DNA from: Apodospora peruviana
Lineage: Eukaryota > Ascomycota > Sordariomycetes > Sordariales > Lasiosphaeriaceae
Direction: 5' to 3'
Assembly: GCA_033439685.1 (NCBI GenBank)
Contig: JAUEDM010000008.1
Location: forward strand, 620,001 to 684,000
Length of the DNA: 64,000 nucleotides
This document shows positions 22,967 to 34,396 of this stretch, piece after piece; the first letter of the stretch is position 1; each line of letters starts with the position of its first letter. A program made the translations under genes and the position numbers. The notes below the pieces were generated by a model. It was not told the origin of the DNA. It worked only from the letters and a program-made list of their open reading frames with translations, and ran no database searches.

Positions 22967-23370
22967 TGTTACGAATCGGATTGGCTAAGAGGGGAAGTGA
23001 CGGCTGCCTGGCGGTCCCGAAGGTCTGAGGAATCAGGACCATAGGGCCGACAGCTGTTGCCAACTGCCAGCCGGTCCCGTGGGGACCGGCGTCGGGACCA
23101 GGTCCCGAGGAAGTACGGTTCGGGATAATGTCCCGAGCGGCCTGGACTTCGGATCCCTTCTCATTGGTCGTAGTATTTCTATATAGTCGCGAGAGTCTGG
23201 CACTCTCTTAGAGGATTTATTACAGCAGTAATCAATACAAGTACTTTGGCAATAGCTGTTGTGTCAACTGCGCATCTTGTGTGTTCTTTGGAACCGATAC
23301 TCTTTGTGATTACCCCCTACCTAAGACCTAACCCCCTTTTGGCTCTGTGGAGCAACAGACACTCTTGTGG
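22967..23370 (+). mobile_element. Candidate solo LTR of a Ty3/Gypsy-type retrotransposon
   Basis: The block opens with TGTTACGAAT, like many fungal Gypsy LTRs. A GC-rich part follows with repeated GGTCCCG/GGGACC words. Next come a TATA-like site (CTATATAG near 23176), a run into AATCAATACAAG and a C-rich segment (ACCCCCTACC), the usual order of LTR promoter and R/U5 sequence. No reverse transcriptase, integrase or partner LTR is visible. The right end is uncertain because no matching ...AACA terminus or target duplication could be assigned. Confidence 0.35.
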
Positions 23371-23610
23371 TTCTTGTATTGTCAAGAATACCCATACACA
23401 GGTTGTTACACACAGGCCTGCGGCTATAAGCCAGGCCTGCATTTCTCTCTCTTTTTCTCTCCTTATTATTGTAGAAGACTATCAGTGGTCAACTCAAGGA
23501 TTAAGATCGTGTATTTTAGCCAACAAGATTTTATCTTTGCAATAGAACTCTCTCCTCTTGTTTTATAGCGCATAGTTCGTTGTATAGTCCTTGTGTCTAA
23601 GTTGAATCGT

Positions 23611-23670
23611 TCACTTACACTTGTTGTTACAGTGCATGGTTCACTTACACTTGTTTTTACAGTGCATGGT
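23611..23670. repeat. 30-base direct tandem repeat, two copies
   Basis: Two adjacent 30-base units, 23611-23640 and 23641-23670, differ at one base and are followed by five bases of a third unit. The unit includes TTACAGTGCATGG. It lies downstream of the candidate LTR. Confidence 0.9.
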
Positions 23671-24004
23671 TCACTGTATTCTTGTTCTATTGTTCCCTCT
23701 TACAGCTTCCATACCGCTGTCGCTTCCGCATTTCTTCCGCTGTGCAGGCTGCAGGCTGTACTACGACTTGCACCACCTTCTATAGAGCTAAAGGTAGCCC
23801 TGTAGAAGTGGTTTAGCTCAGCATATATAATATAAGCTAACCAGACATCTTTATGCTTCTTGTAATGGCGTGTAAAAGTCTCACATTGATAGAATCGCGA
23901 ATGCCGGTGGTTATTAACTCAGTTATTCGCAGACAAGCGTATTGATGCAGGAAAAGCTGGCTAACTAATGTGGATGGTGGCTGGCTAATGTCAGAATGAA
24001 GAAG

Positions 24005-24042
24005 GTTCTGGCACTGCGTGCCAGAACACCAACTTTTTTTTA
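24005..24042. other. Perfect hairpin followed by a T-run
   Basis: GTTCTGGCAC at 24005-24014 is followed by three loop bases and its exact complement GTGCCAGAAC at 24018-24027. Six bases later comes a run of nine T (24034-24042). In a fungus a T-run after a hairpin could end an RNA polymerase III transcript or be the end of a small mobile element. No pol III A/B boxes were found next to it. Confidence 0.5.
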
Positions 24043-24740
24043 ATCAGAAATCAAGGGTCTAGAAACTTCCCAAAAACGTGAATTGTAATAGTCACCACAA
24101 GACGCGCAATTACGATTGCATTGGCTTGCTACTATCTACAACTATAAAAGAAGCTCTCTGGCTTCGCTAGAAAGCGAGAACAGAGGGAAATACAATGATG
24201 GAATAAGTCCTCATTAAATCACGAATCCAATGTGCATTGCTTCTGACAGCTGACAGCTGACTGACTGGCTGGCTGGCGTATGCTAGCTCACAGGCCAAGC
24301 ACGAGATAGATTAGATAAGCCGTAGCGCAGGACACACACATCTTAAGTGCAAGCCTTAGTTACAATATTCTTTTCAAAATCGGCATCCTATTCCTACTAC
24401 AACTATACTGCATCCTACTTTAATTCATTGTACTGGGAATTACGCCATCACGTATGGAACGAACCGTTCAGACCTGTCTTGATTTCTTCATGGCTACATC
24501 ATAGACCGTGGTTCATTTGTTACTTGTTAAAAGATATAACTTAGTAGTAGTCTAATAGGTCTAGGTTTCGGTCTGGTTGTGTTATCAAACAAACATATGT
24601 ACCTAGTACTGCATTAAGTGCGAAACCTACTGGGCCCAACCTGTAGACTAGGCTATCATCCAAGTTACATCCTGGCTAATATTATGAATGTGCTCTACCA
24701 ATTACCAACAGCAACAGAGTAGGCATACGAACGAAGGTGG

Positions 24741-27415
24741 TTAGCAGCCACGACTGGGATCCAAATACCGGTTAATATCCCCCGAGAAACATCCCGGCAA
24801 CTGAAACTCGCCACAAAGAGAAGGAAAAGAAACAAAGAAACAAAATAAACACTCCCAACACCCCTGAATGAGTGTTTTCCCAACAAACCTAAGACGCTCT
24901 AGTTTTACCCCCTCCGGGCCTCCGTCGCTGACAACTCCGCGCGTGGCCTTGATGTCATCCATCTCAATTGGGTTGAAGTCCTCTGGCAGCTTATCAATCT
25001 GCTCCGGATCCCAGTCAAGCACAAGGTGCTTCGTAAACTCGTCCCAGTTGTGCCGCGCGAATGCCGAGAAGTGGGATGGGAAGGTCCTGTGCTTGTCGCC
25101 AAGACAGTCGAGAGGGCAGGCGAGTGGGTCGCCGCACTCGGTCGTCCATTCGGCGCCGTGCTTGAGAAGCAAGTACGCGTCTGATCAGATGGTCCTTTTT
25201 GAACTTAACATCATCTTCGCACCGACATTCGACAGGGTCATGAACTCCCTCCCAAGCATCGGCCCAGGTTTCCGCATGACGAGGGTCTATGGGCTCGTAG
25301 AAATTCTCGAGGAGCAAGTATAGGGCTGTTTTCCCACTGTTTGGCGTTGGCAGGTCAGCTTTGTTCAGCTTTACGTGCCTGAGTACGACCGCGAGAGTCT
25401 CGGGGCAAGGCAGGGGTGTTGTCCTGGTCTCGTAACCGATTGCGGCTTCCAAGTACCCGATGCCGAAATTCGGGTGCCGTTTAGGAAGCGAGCGAGCTGT
25501 AAACATCATGTCAAGAAGCTCTGGTATCTGCGCTCGAATAGCTAAAGTGAAGGGCATCTCATAGCTATCATCAGTGGATGATGCGTGGCCATAAGCCTTG
25601 TGCATCTCTGCGCCATTGTCCAAAAGAATTTGCAAGGCTGCCTGTGCCTTCGCAATATTGGACGTACCACGATCGTGGGGGTCGTGGAACCGATAATTTA
25701 ACTCCCACATAAGCTTCGTTACCGATAAGTACTTGTGGTTGTGTGGCAAGTCCTTCATAAGGCCGTAGTTGAAAAGAATTCGTGCCTCGTTTGCCGTCAC
25801 CACCTCCTTGATGCGACTTAGTAGCTCAACGGCGCCTTCGTCTCGGAAACGAGAACATAATGTTGCAATGATATTTTCCGACCGGAAAATTTGGAGCTGT
25901 TTCGAGATCCGTGTGAAGCTCCTGGGGTTCACGTCGTCTTGAGAATATATCGACTCAACCGAGGAATATATGTCGGAACGGTTCTGCAACCCCGGTTCGA
26001 ACCGTAGCTTTGGCACCCGAGTCGAGAAGAAAGTTAGCTGCTCTGAATCGACCTGCAAATATGAGCCTTTTCACATCCAATTCCCTGGACCCCAGTAATG
26101 CCTTTTTGTGACCTGACTCGGCTGCGACCTTTAACAACCACGTGATACTTTCGTCGTTACGGAGGGTACATTCGTACGGGTTGTGTGAAAGTAGACGTTT
26201 GAGAAATCTCGAAGAGCACCGTGATCGAAATGACTCGGAAGCGTCGAGATACTATATCATGTCGCAGCTTTTTATATCATCGAACTGCCATTCGGACATG
26301 AGAGGTTTGCTAATATTTAATTCAGGGACTTTCTTCTCGTCCCTTCGGAGACGTTGGCAGAGCAATCTGGGGAGATCAAGTCTCTCTTATATTTCGCCCG
26401 GATATGTATCTCGAACGGCAAGGGCAAGATAGTCCCTGACGAGGCGACCCGGGGAAATATAATGCTGACTAGCTCTTGAGAACTCCTTGGAAATGCCATG
26501 CTCAACGATTGTCATAGCCCGCAAAGTTCACGGCAAACCCCTGCTCCTCTATTAAGAACTTGCATAGATCCAATGCGCCAAGCCATGCAGCAAGTTGAAG
26601 AGCGGAAGGGCCGTAAAACTGGACATTACTGAGAGGATCGCGCTTGATTTCAGCCCGAGCACCATGGGCTATCAGTAGTCGGGCTGTGGAATGATGACCT
26701 CCAACAATTGCGAATTGTAGTGGTGAGATGCCCGAGAGAACAACGAGTCCTGAGAATGTGGGAATGGGAGCAGAATAATTGCATCCCCAACCTCCGCTAT
26801 TAGGGTTTGCCTTGGCAAGAAGGGGGAGCTCCGCAAGCTCAATGTCGTCTCGATGAGCAGCAAGATGCAAAGCAGTCCAGCTATAGGTTTCAATCCCTAG
26901 GGGGCTTCCGCTGCGGCGCCAATACATCAAATGAAAGGGGGCCTCCTCTTCGTTGTGAGTAAGGGTTGGTATGAGGGTTGAGCTATTGGCAGTAAGATCT
27001 TGCCAGGGATCTGATCTGGCGTCCGACCACCAATATATGAAATATTGCCTCGCGCATTCTAGCCAGAGGTGTCGGTCGAGGAGCGGTCGACCTCCAAGTT
27101 TTCGGCCCTGAGCCGCAAGTGCAAAAATCAGACCGTCTCGTACAATGTGCGAGTTCCGGCGAACATCTGGATTTGCTCCCTGCTTCAAGAGCAGCCTTGC
27201 AGGTAGCAAAGATCTGGTGCGAATATAATTCTCAGCGGCGAGTGAGAGAATGAGCTGCGATTGCCATCGCGAGCAGCTATGGCGTAGAGAGACCAACTGG
27301 CAACCGAAAAGAGCCACCAGCATGTGAGTGTGATGGAAGTGAGATCGTGTATGTCCGGAATGTAATTGATGATTTCCTCCAGCAACTCATTCGGGAGATC
27401 AAGAAGTTGACCCAT
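24741..27415 (-). pseudogene. Frameshifted F-box/ankyrin gene
   Basis: Fragments of one protein lie in order on the minus strand but in changing frames. An F-box start is at 27415-27250 (LLDLPNELLEEIINYIPD). Ankyrin repeats are at 27250-26502 (SWTALHLAAHRDDIELAEL, SPLQFAIVGGHHSTARLL). A further part is in 26137-25180, and a C-terminal piece is at 25172-24741 (LLLKHGAEW). Frame breaks occur near 27250, 26510, 26060 and 25180, and no splice sites explain them all. The domain order matches the intact gene at 19797-22034. I read it as a degenerate paralogue; sequencing errors are a less likely alternative because there are several breaks. Confidence 0.75.
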
Positions 27416-28705
27416 TGTTGGCGTTGCTGAAGTAGGGTGCGCTGAGAACGGTGGGCTTGAGTCGCGCTCAAGTTCGTGTCAGTCAAGATGAGGAGATCTC
27501 GAAGTAGGTCTGTCTTGGCGGCAAGAGAATCGAGCCAAGTGCCGCGCCTAGAGAGAACTGAGATAAAGATGGTGTCGGAATATCACACTTGTCTTCAAGA
27601 AAGAATTGATTGTGATTCTCTCGTTCTCCTCCGCTGCTCGACTAAACCAGTGACAAAAATTATTGTCAAGATTTCCAATTGATGACCAATCCCTCACGAA
27701 CACGAACATGTATTCTTCCGAGCGACACCGAATATTTTGACAGGTGGCGGTGATCTTAGGAAGGGATGTTCAGATCCCACGAAAGGTCATGGGAGACTTG
27801 TGGTGGCAGATGCAACGTCCGACAAGTTTTGGCGGCCAGGGAAATAGAGCAGCGAGGATCAGTAGTGACTGACAGTGCTTTTTACGTCGGCAGGCTATAG
27901 CGATTTGGCCGGTGAAAGAGCTGTTGTAGGCGTGGAGTTGGTGGAAGGAGATGGAATAACACGACGGCGAATGAATCGCGGCCATGCTGAGAACCTCGCA
28001 CATTGGTACCTTGCGTGGACCCTGTGGACCGTGGCTCTTGTAGTGAATTGATAACTGGATTCGGAGCATCCCCAAGGCATCGGACTGAATGCACTCGACG
28101 ACAAGGTGACTCCCCTGAGCCGTTGCTGTTTCTCCATGTCAAATCACGCTTCTTGCTTTTGATCGGAGCATACCCAAACTTGACAGCAAGAAATAAGGTA
28201 GGGAGGCACAAGTTGATCATGTTATTCATGATTTTTTTCGACCTGGTGAATAATGGATAACCCCATTGATCTCGGTCGGATGAAGACGTGTGTGCGGAGA
28301 GTTCACATAATCTGGATGCTGATGGACGATGAATCATGGTCAAGCAGCGGTGAAAAGAATGGCAACAATTTCGAATACGGTAAGTGGGAATGTGCACTAG
28401 GCCGAGAAGACGCAATCCCGACATCAAGGTGGTGATGATTAAGGGTCCACCTGATCTGGCACGTGAAACGGGGAGTCCGTGCGTAGCTAACTGCACCGCA
28501 GGCGGCGGCAGGAGCTCTAGGCCGCCGCCTAGCCCAAGGCTTCAATAATTTTCTGGGAAGCTAATAATTCGCGTTAGCTCCAAGAGAACTTCACGACCAC
28601 GACGCCCGCCCATCCCGCAACACCCGCCCCGCCGACTCCCCAAACACGCATTGAAGCTCTGTTATACCTGCTATTTGCCCTCTTTGTTCTCTGTTTCGTC
28701 GCAAA
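27416..28705. other. Intergenic region upstream of CCT7
   Basis: Frames of up to 204 codons exist on the minus strand (27882-28496) but their residue composition is random-looking and no motif, signal or splice pattern supports them. The right end holds the CCT7 promoter and leader. Confidence 0.4.
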
Positions 28706-30616
28706 ATGTCTTTCGGCGGCCAAACACCGACTATTATTGTCCTAAAAGAAGGTCAGTAGCCCCTCCATCCGCCTCCGTCCGCCCCCATGGCTTTCCACAT
28801 CTTGTGTCTTCTCCCATGCTGACCCCTTTTGCGACAGGGACCGACACTTCCCAGGGCAAGGGACAGATCATCTCCAACATAAATGCCTGCTTGGCTGTCC
28901 AGGCGACGATAAAGTCGACCCTCGGTCCGTATGGCGGAGACCTATTAATGGTGGATGCCAACGGCAAGCAGACCATTACCAACGATGGAGCTACAGTGAT
29001 GAAGGTGCGTACGCATGATGACCGAGTTGCACTACACGCGCAACACTGGGTTTATATTAGGCTAACCTGGACCCTACGCAGCTTCTGGACATTGTCCACC
29101 CCGCCGCCCGAATCCTCGTCGACATTGCCCGATCACAAGACGCCGAAGTGGGAGATGGCACAACATCAGTGGTAGTGTTGGCTGGCGAGATTTTGAAGGA
29201 GACCAAGGAGCATGTGGAGCAGGGTGTCAGCTCACAAATCATCATCAAAGGCCTGCGGAGGGCGTCGACGATGGCCGTCAACAAGATCAAGGAGATCGCT
29301 GTCAGCACAAATGAGGCCAACAGGAGAGAAACGCTCAGCAAGCTGGCGGCAACCGCCATGACCAGCAAGCTGATCAAGCGGAATACCGGCTTCTTCACCA
29401 AGAGTGAGGCGATGACCCCCCCCCCCCCTCCGAACCACCATCTGAACTACAAAAGATAAACTAACAAAGCTCCGCAGTGGTTGTTGACGCTGTCCTCTCC
29501 CTCGACCAAGACGACCTGAACGAGAACTTAATAGGCATCAAGAAGATTCCTGGCGGCTCGCTGACAGATTCCCTGTTTGTGAACGGTGTCGCCTTCAAGA
29601 AGACCTTCTCCTATGCCGGATTTGAGCAGCAACCCAAGTCCTTCACCAAGCCCAAGATCGTGTGCCTAAACGTCGAACTCGAGCTCAAGGCGGAGAAGGA
29701 CAACGCCGAGGTCCGCGTCGAGCACGTGTCCGAGTACCAGGCCATCGTCGACGCCGAGTGGCAGATCATCTACAAGAAGCTCGAGGCCGTCCATGCGACG
29801 GGCGCCAAGGTCGTGCTCTCCAAGCTGCCCATCGGCGATCTCGCGACCCAGTTCTTCGCCGACCGCGACATCTTCTGCGCTGGCCGCGTTGCCGCCGACG
29901 ACATGGAGCGCGTAGTCCAGGCGACCGGCGCCACCATCCAGAGCACCTGCTCCGACATCCGGGCCGAGCATCTCGGCACCTGCGGCAGCTTCGAAGAGCG
30001 CCAGATCGGCGGCGAGCGCTTCAACTTCTTCGAGGACTGTCCCGAGGCCAAGACGTGTACGCTCGTGTTGCGCGGCGGCGCCGAGCAGTTCATTGCCGAG
30101 GTCGAGCGGTCGCTACACGACGCCATCATGATCGTCAAGCGCGCGATCCGCAACAAGACGATTGTGGGCGGCGGCGGCGCCTGCGAGATGGAGATTTCGG
30201 CGTACCTGCACCGCTTTGCGGATCGCGACGTCAAGAACAAGCAGCAGGCTATCATCAAGAGCTTCGCCAAGGCGCTCGAGATTATCCCCCGGCAACTGTG
30301 CGATAACGCTGGCTTTGATGCGACGGACATTCTGAACAAGCTGCGCGTCGAGCACAGGAAGGGCAACACATGGGCCGGTGTCGATTTCCAGAATGAGGGC
30401 GTCACTGATATGATGGAGCGTTTTGTCTGGGAGCCCGCGCTGGTCAAGATTAATGCTATCCAGGCTGCGACCGAGGCCAGCTGCTTGATCTTGGGCGTGG
30501 ATGAGACCATCCGGAACGAGGAGAGCCAGGCCCCGCAGGCTCCGGGTCGGGCTTTGCCGCCTGGTGCTGCGCAACGGGCGCTGCGGGGACGCGGGCGCGG
30601 TATGCCGAGACGGTAA
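28706..30616 (+). CDS. CCT7: T-complex protein 1 subunit eta (CCT7)
   Basis: Four exons, 28706-28751, 28838-29004, 29082-29403 and 29478-30616, encode 557 residues. The chaperonin ATP-site motifs are intact: LGPYGGDLL, NDGATVMK and GDGTTSVVVLAGE in the first half, and GGGGACEMEIS, LCDNAGFDATDIL and WEPALVKINAI in the second. The short GRGRGMPRR-type C-terminus is typical of the eta subunit. CCT is the eight-subunit cytosolic ring that folds actin, tubulin and other proteins using ATP. Intron 3 begins GTGAGG and contains a run of at least 12 C just after the donor. Confidence 0.96.
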
Positions 30617-31206
30617 AGAGACACAAGAGGGTGAGGGTGTTTATGTCTATATACCCTAGATAACTGCTCCAATGAGGGATACATGTGCAAGACAAAGAGA
30701 AGCGAGAGACAGTTAAAAATGATGGGTTCAAGTCTCGGGCCATTGATTGGGCAGGGGAGGACCGCCGTACGATTGATACCAAAGGATTACCACCTTCGGG
30801 AAACGACCTCCTGGGGAGCTATTCAGGCCGGGGAGAAAGCCTGGGTTTAGTTGGTTTACCTCTGAACGAAGACCATATAGGAGTAAAAATAAAGTAAGAG
30901 ACCGCCCATTCCACAGACTCAGGCTCTGCAGAGCCTTGGTGCATGTCTTTTCATGCTTGTCCCGATGATGAGGCCTATCGCTAGGTAGACCTGGACCTGT
31001 TGAATTCCATCGTTCCCAATGTTTTGGTGGTTCTCTATTATGAATGGATATCCAGTTGTTGTTACAAGGCAATAATCCTAATGATAAGACGCCAATGATG
31101 ATGATGCTGACCATGATGCCTGATCAAACGAACAACCTTTTGACCCAAACCCAAATAGATGATGGAACACAACTAGCAACCACCAACCCTTTGAAATAGA
31201 ACAAGG
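30617..31206. other. Convergent 3' region of CCT7 and the Spt10-like gene
   Basis: The two genes end facing each other here. I see no additional gene or repeat. Confidence 0.5.
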
Positions 31207-33528
31207 TCAACCAGGCCCGCCACCATCAAACCCAGTAACAACATCATATATCGTCGTCGCTCTCGTCCCTTTACTCTGTTGCTGCTGCTGCTGCTGCTCA
31301 TCATTATGGCCGTCGTCATCGTCATCTGGATCATGCGCCGATAATAGATGGCTGACATCCATTTTCCCCATATTGTTGTTGCTACTCCCACTACTTGTCC
31401 CAACACCAGCACTGTGTTTGGTGGGCGGAGGAGGAGCAAGCTGAGCAATATCAACAACAACATCCAGATCCATCTCTCCCCTACTACCAGCTCCACGATC
31501 TTCTTCGTCTTCCTCATCATCCTGGGGCTGCTCAATAAGCATATCCAGATCCCTATCCACCGCGGCCTGCTGTTCCGCCTCTTCAAGTTCCTCTTCCGTT
31601 CTTTGCCGTGCACTATTATTCCGCCCGTTATGGTTATGGTTATGGTTGTGGTGGCGAGGTAGATGATGTGTTGTTCTGCCATTTCCCGAGTCCATGCCAT
31701 CGACGTTGATATCGTCGTCGTCGACGTCATCATCGGCGTCTGCATTCAGCAGAGCCTGGAAGGTATCCGCGTCCGGGTCGTGATGTGGATGATGGGTAGT
31801 ATGGGAGGAGGGGTTGTCGAATGAGTAGTGGTGATGATGATGGTGGTGATGGTGCTGCAGCGCGTGGGCGTGCGGGTCGCTTACGGTGGGTGTGGGTTGG
31901 CTGATGATTTGCGGGTCGATTGGTTGGTACAGCGGATCTGGGAGCGGAGGTAACGTGACGTTGTGCGGGTGGTGGCCGGTTGTTGTGGCTACGTGGTGGT
32001 GGTGGTGATGGTGGTGATGATGTGACGGGTGTAAGGGACCGTGGGACGGGTCTTGCAGCATGGGGTTGTGGTTGTGTGCGTGGCGGGTGAGGACCATGCT
32101 GGTATCTGTCGTGGGTTGGAGGACATGGTGATGATGGGGAGGTGGTAATATAGAGGAGATATCCTCAGCTGGGTCGGCGAACTGAGGATGAGATGCATGC
32201 GGTGGAACGGTAAAGGGGCTTAAAGGAGACGGATCCGGCAGCGTTGGAATAGGCGGCCTGGGAAGTCCGGCAGGGCCGCCGTCTATATCGACGGGAGGTG
32301 GCCTGGGGACAGCTGGCGGGCTTGGCGACAAGCGCTTGGAGGCTCTGCTGGTATCAACAGGAGACACATTTAGTATGGGACGTTTCACTCCAATGACGGT
32401 GGTTGCGGCGGGAGCGCTGCTGCTACTGCCTGGAGACGGCTGCTGCTGCTGCTGGGCCTGGGAAGACGAAGAAGTAGTGTTCTTGCCCAACTCTTTGCAT
32501 TCGGTACAGTTCCTAATTACATCTGAGACCGTCTCCTTGATGCGGCTCCAGTGGTAGCGCTCCGCAATGGTGGCCGTGGTCTTGTTTATGCCCGCGTGCG
32601 CCTGGTTATGCACCCCCCTGGCGATCTCGTACTGACGCTGCGGGTCCGAGATGACCTCCTTATCTTTAAGCATCAGCACGTCCCCATCGAGCAGCTTGTA
32701 GTGGGTAGCGGCGCTACGAAGCCTGCTTTTCTCGGCTCGGTCAGCGCCGTTCGGATAGCGGCCGTACTTGAGGTAGAACTTGATCTTGTCGAAACGTTCT
32801 TCACTCACAAGTTCCTCGCTGCCTGCGCCGCCGGCCGCGTCTCCCAGATCCCGGCCAAAGATGATGGCGTCCACGAACCGGTCCGGGTAGCTCTTGAGGC
32901 TCCCGGCACCCTTGACGCGCCCGATGCGCTTGAAGCCCAGCGCGTCCCAGATCTTGCATGACGCCACGTTGGTCTCGTAGACCAGGTTGAAGACCGAGTA
33001 GGTGTAGCCCAGCTTGGGTGCCCATTCCAGGTAGGTCTCGCCCATCAAGCGACCCACGCCGCGGTTGCGCGACGCATCGGTGACAATGAAGCCGGCGTTG
33101 CACACGTGGCTGCTGCGGCCGGGGTAGTTGGGCTTGATGTAGAAGGTGCCCAGACACTCCTTGGACCAGTCCTTGCCGTCAACAACGTCCTCGGCAGTTT
33201 CGATGTTGCCGAGGAGCATGATGGCGCCAAAGTTCTGGAACCAGTACGAGGCGAACTTGTCAAAAGGCATGGTGTCCATCATCGGGTACGTGTCACCGCC
33301 CTCGATCTCCTTGTTGAACTGGTCATTGAGATAGCGCAGCAAAGACTCAGGCACCTGGTGGCGCGACGCAAAGGGAACGACGGTGGCCACGGTCTGACGG
33401 TCCCGGAGAGTCACGTGGCGCGGCAAGATGGTGGACGGCAGGGCTGGGCGAGCCGGGTCCGGGTACGGGGCATCTCCGGTCACACGGAAGATGGTGGCCG
33501 CAGCGGGGTCTTCGAGCATGGCGGGCAT
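31207..33528 (-). CDS. Spt10-like GNAT acetyltransferase with integrase-type zinc finger
   Basis: This single-exon gene encodes 773 residues. A GNAT domain spans about 105-210, with the acetyl-CoA loop SRNRGVGRLMG (153-163) and the segment ETNVASCKIWDALGFKRIG. It is followed by an HHCC zinc finger at His307, His311, Cys341 and Cys344 (HNQAH ... CTEC), the type found in retroviral integrases. This pairing is the known architecture of yeast Spt10, an activator of core histone genes that binds their promoters through this finger. The C-terminal half is low-complexity, with His-rich runs near 31985-32025 and 31830-31855, a Gln run encoded near 31276-31298, and acidic Asp/Glu stretches. The role in histone gene control is inferred from the architecture. 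The start is the first ATG of the frame, and a second lies three codons on. Confidence 0.85.
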   Translation of the reverse strand: MPAMLEDPAAATIFRVTGDAPYPDPARPALPSTILPRHVTLRDRQTVATVVPFASRHQVPESLLRYLNDQFNKEIEGGDTYPMMDTMPFDKFASYWFQNFGAIMLLGNIETAEDVVDGKDWSKECLGTFYIKPNYPGRSSHVCNAGFIVTDASRNRGVGRLMGETYLEWAPKLGYTYSVFNLVYETNVASCKIWDALGFKRIGRVKGAGSLKSYPDRFVDAIIFGRDLGDAAGGAGSEELVSEERFDKIKFYLKYGRYPNGADRAEKSRLRSAATHYKLLDGDVLMLKDKEVISDPQRQYEIARGVHNQAHAGINKTTATIAERYHWSRIKETVSDVIRNCTECKELGKNTTSSSSQAQQQQQPSPGSSSSAPAATTVIGVKRPILNVSPVDTSRASKRLSPSPPAVPRPPPVDIDGGPAGLPRPPIPTLPDPSPLSPFTVPPHASHPQFADPAEDISSILPPPHHHHVLQPTTDTSMVLTRHAHNHNPMLQDPSHGPLHPSHHHHHHHHHHVATTTGHHPHNVTLPPLPDPLYQPIDPQIISQPTPTVSDPHAHALQHHHHHHHHHYSFDNPSSHTTHHPHHDPDADTFQALLNADADDDVDDDDINVDGMDSGNGRTTHHLPRHHNHNHNHNGRNNSARQRTEEELEEAEQQAAVDRDLDMLIEQPQDDEEDEEDRGAGSRGEMDLDVVVDIAQLAPPPPTKHSAGVGTSSGSSNNNMGKMDVSHLLSAHDPDDDDDGHNDEQQQQQQQSKGTRATTIYDVVTGFDGGGPG

Positions 33529-34396
33529 CTTGGCGGCGCGGGACGGATCGTCCGAAGATGCTGCTGGCTTCCACTATACCAGTGGCCAGGGAGATGTGCA
33601 ACGTCTTCTGCATTTGCATTATTAGCCGTCCATTTTGTTGTCCGAAACATGTTTTAGTGTGTCCCAACGCCGCGAGAACTCGGCAAAGCACAAACAAGCT
33701 TCAAGCCCAAGGCTCGGGAACGGGGCCTTTAACTGCTTAGCATAAAAGGACCGGACACTTGATCTCTGACGGCAGCCTGCAGGAACCAGAAGAGAAAACA
33801 TGAGTGCAGACTAGCGCAGGGACAAACACAGGACGCATCTGAGAATAATACAACCAAATAACCAACAGATAAGAGACGCACCTCCTCTTTGCTTGCTGGA
33901 ACAGGAGGTATCCCAAAATGAATGGCACGATTCAGCCTTCAGGTACCGGTCGGACCGGTCCTCGGGCACCTGGTACCTGGAGACGCACACCCAATCACGG
34001 ACGGAACGCCCAGGTTGTGGCGTGGTGTGCACGAAGCGACAGGGTGCTGCTGTCAGTGACGTGACTGGTGTTGCTGGAGCGCAGCTGTGCTGAAATGTTC
34101 GTGGTGATGAGTTGTGCGGCGGCTGACGAGAAATCGAGGGGAAATTCCCACTGAAGAGTCGGAAGTCTCGGCCCCTCGGCTGTTCGCGTGTATCGCGCTT
34201 ACAGACCAAACCGTTAACCGAGATAAGCGCGGTTGCCTGCCATATATGATAGACATGATGTTGTGATTTGTGAGAAAAGCGCGGAGTGTCTGTAATTAAC
34301 GGTTTAATACAGCTTTATATTACACAATCTACAAGAGCAAAAAGAAAAGGATTCTATCGTGATATACACATTTTGTACGGATGGTCCCAACACCTA
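33529..34396. other. Upstream region of the Spt10-like gene
   Basis: This is the promoter side of the Spt10-like gene and the 3' flank of the mitochondrial uS2m gene. No gene or repeat is supported. Confidence 0.5.

Larger units (their letters stand above)
22035..24740. other. Repeat-rich gene desert
   Basis: No gene is visible between the two F-box/ankyrin loci. The stretch is AT-rich in places and holds decayed repeats. A motif with core GGAAACGTCTTG followed by a TTCCTTT box occurs near 22240 and again near 22580. A GC-rich probable LTR starts near 22967, a 30-base tandem duplication lies at 23611-23670, and a hairpin with a T-run is at 24005-24042. Confidence 0.6.

Noticed and set aside
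24005..24042. Rho-independent bacterial terminator
   Set aside because: The surrounding DNA is fungal nuclear sequence; the hairpin is reported only as a structural feature.
27882..28496. 204-codon minus-strand open frame
   Set aside because: Random-looking composition, no domain, signal or splice sites, and conflicting frames on the other strand.
29417..29430. Run of C in the third CCT7 intron as a sign of sequence error or a frameshift
   Set aside because: It lies inside a well-supported intron, so it does not affect the protein.
32480..32640. Integrase-type HHCC zinc finger as a sign of a retroelement
   Set aside because: It is fused in frame to a GNAT domain, which is the Spt10 architecture, and no reverse transcriptase or LTR lies next to it.
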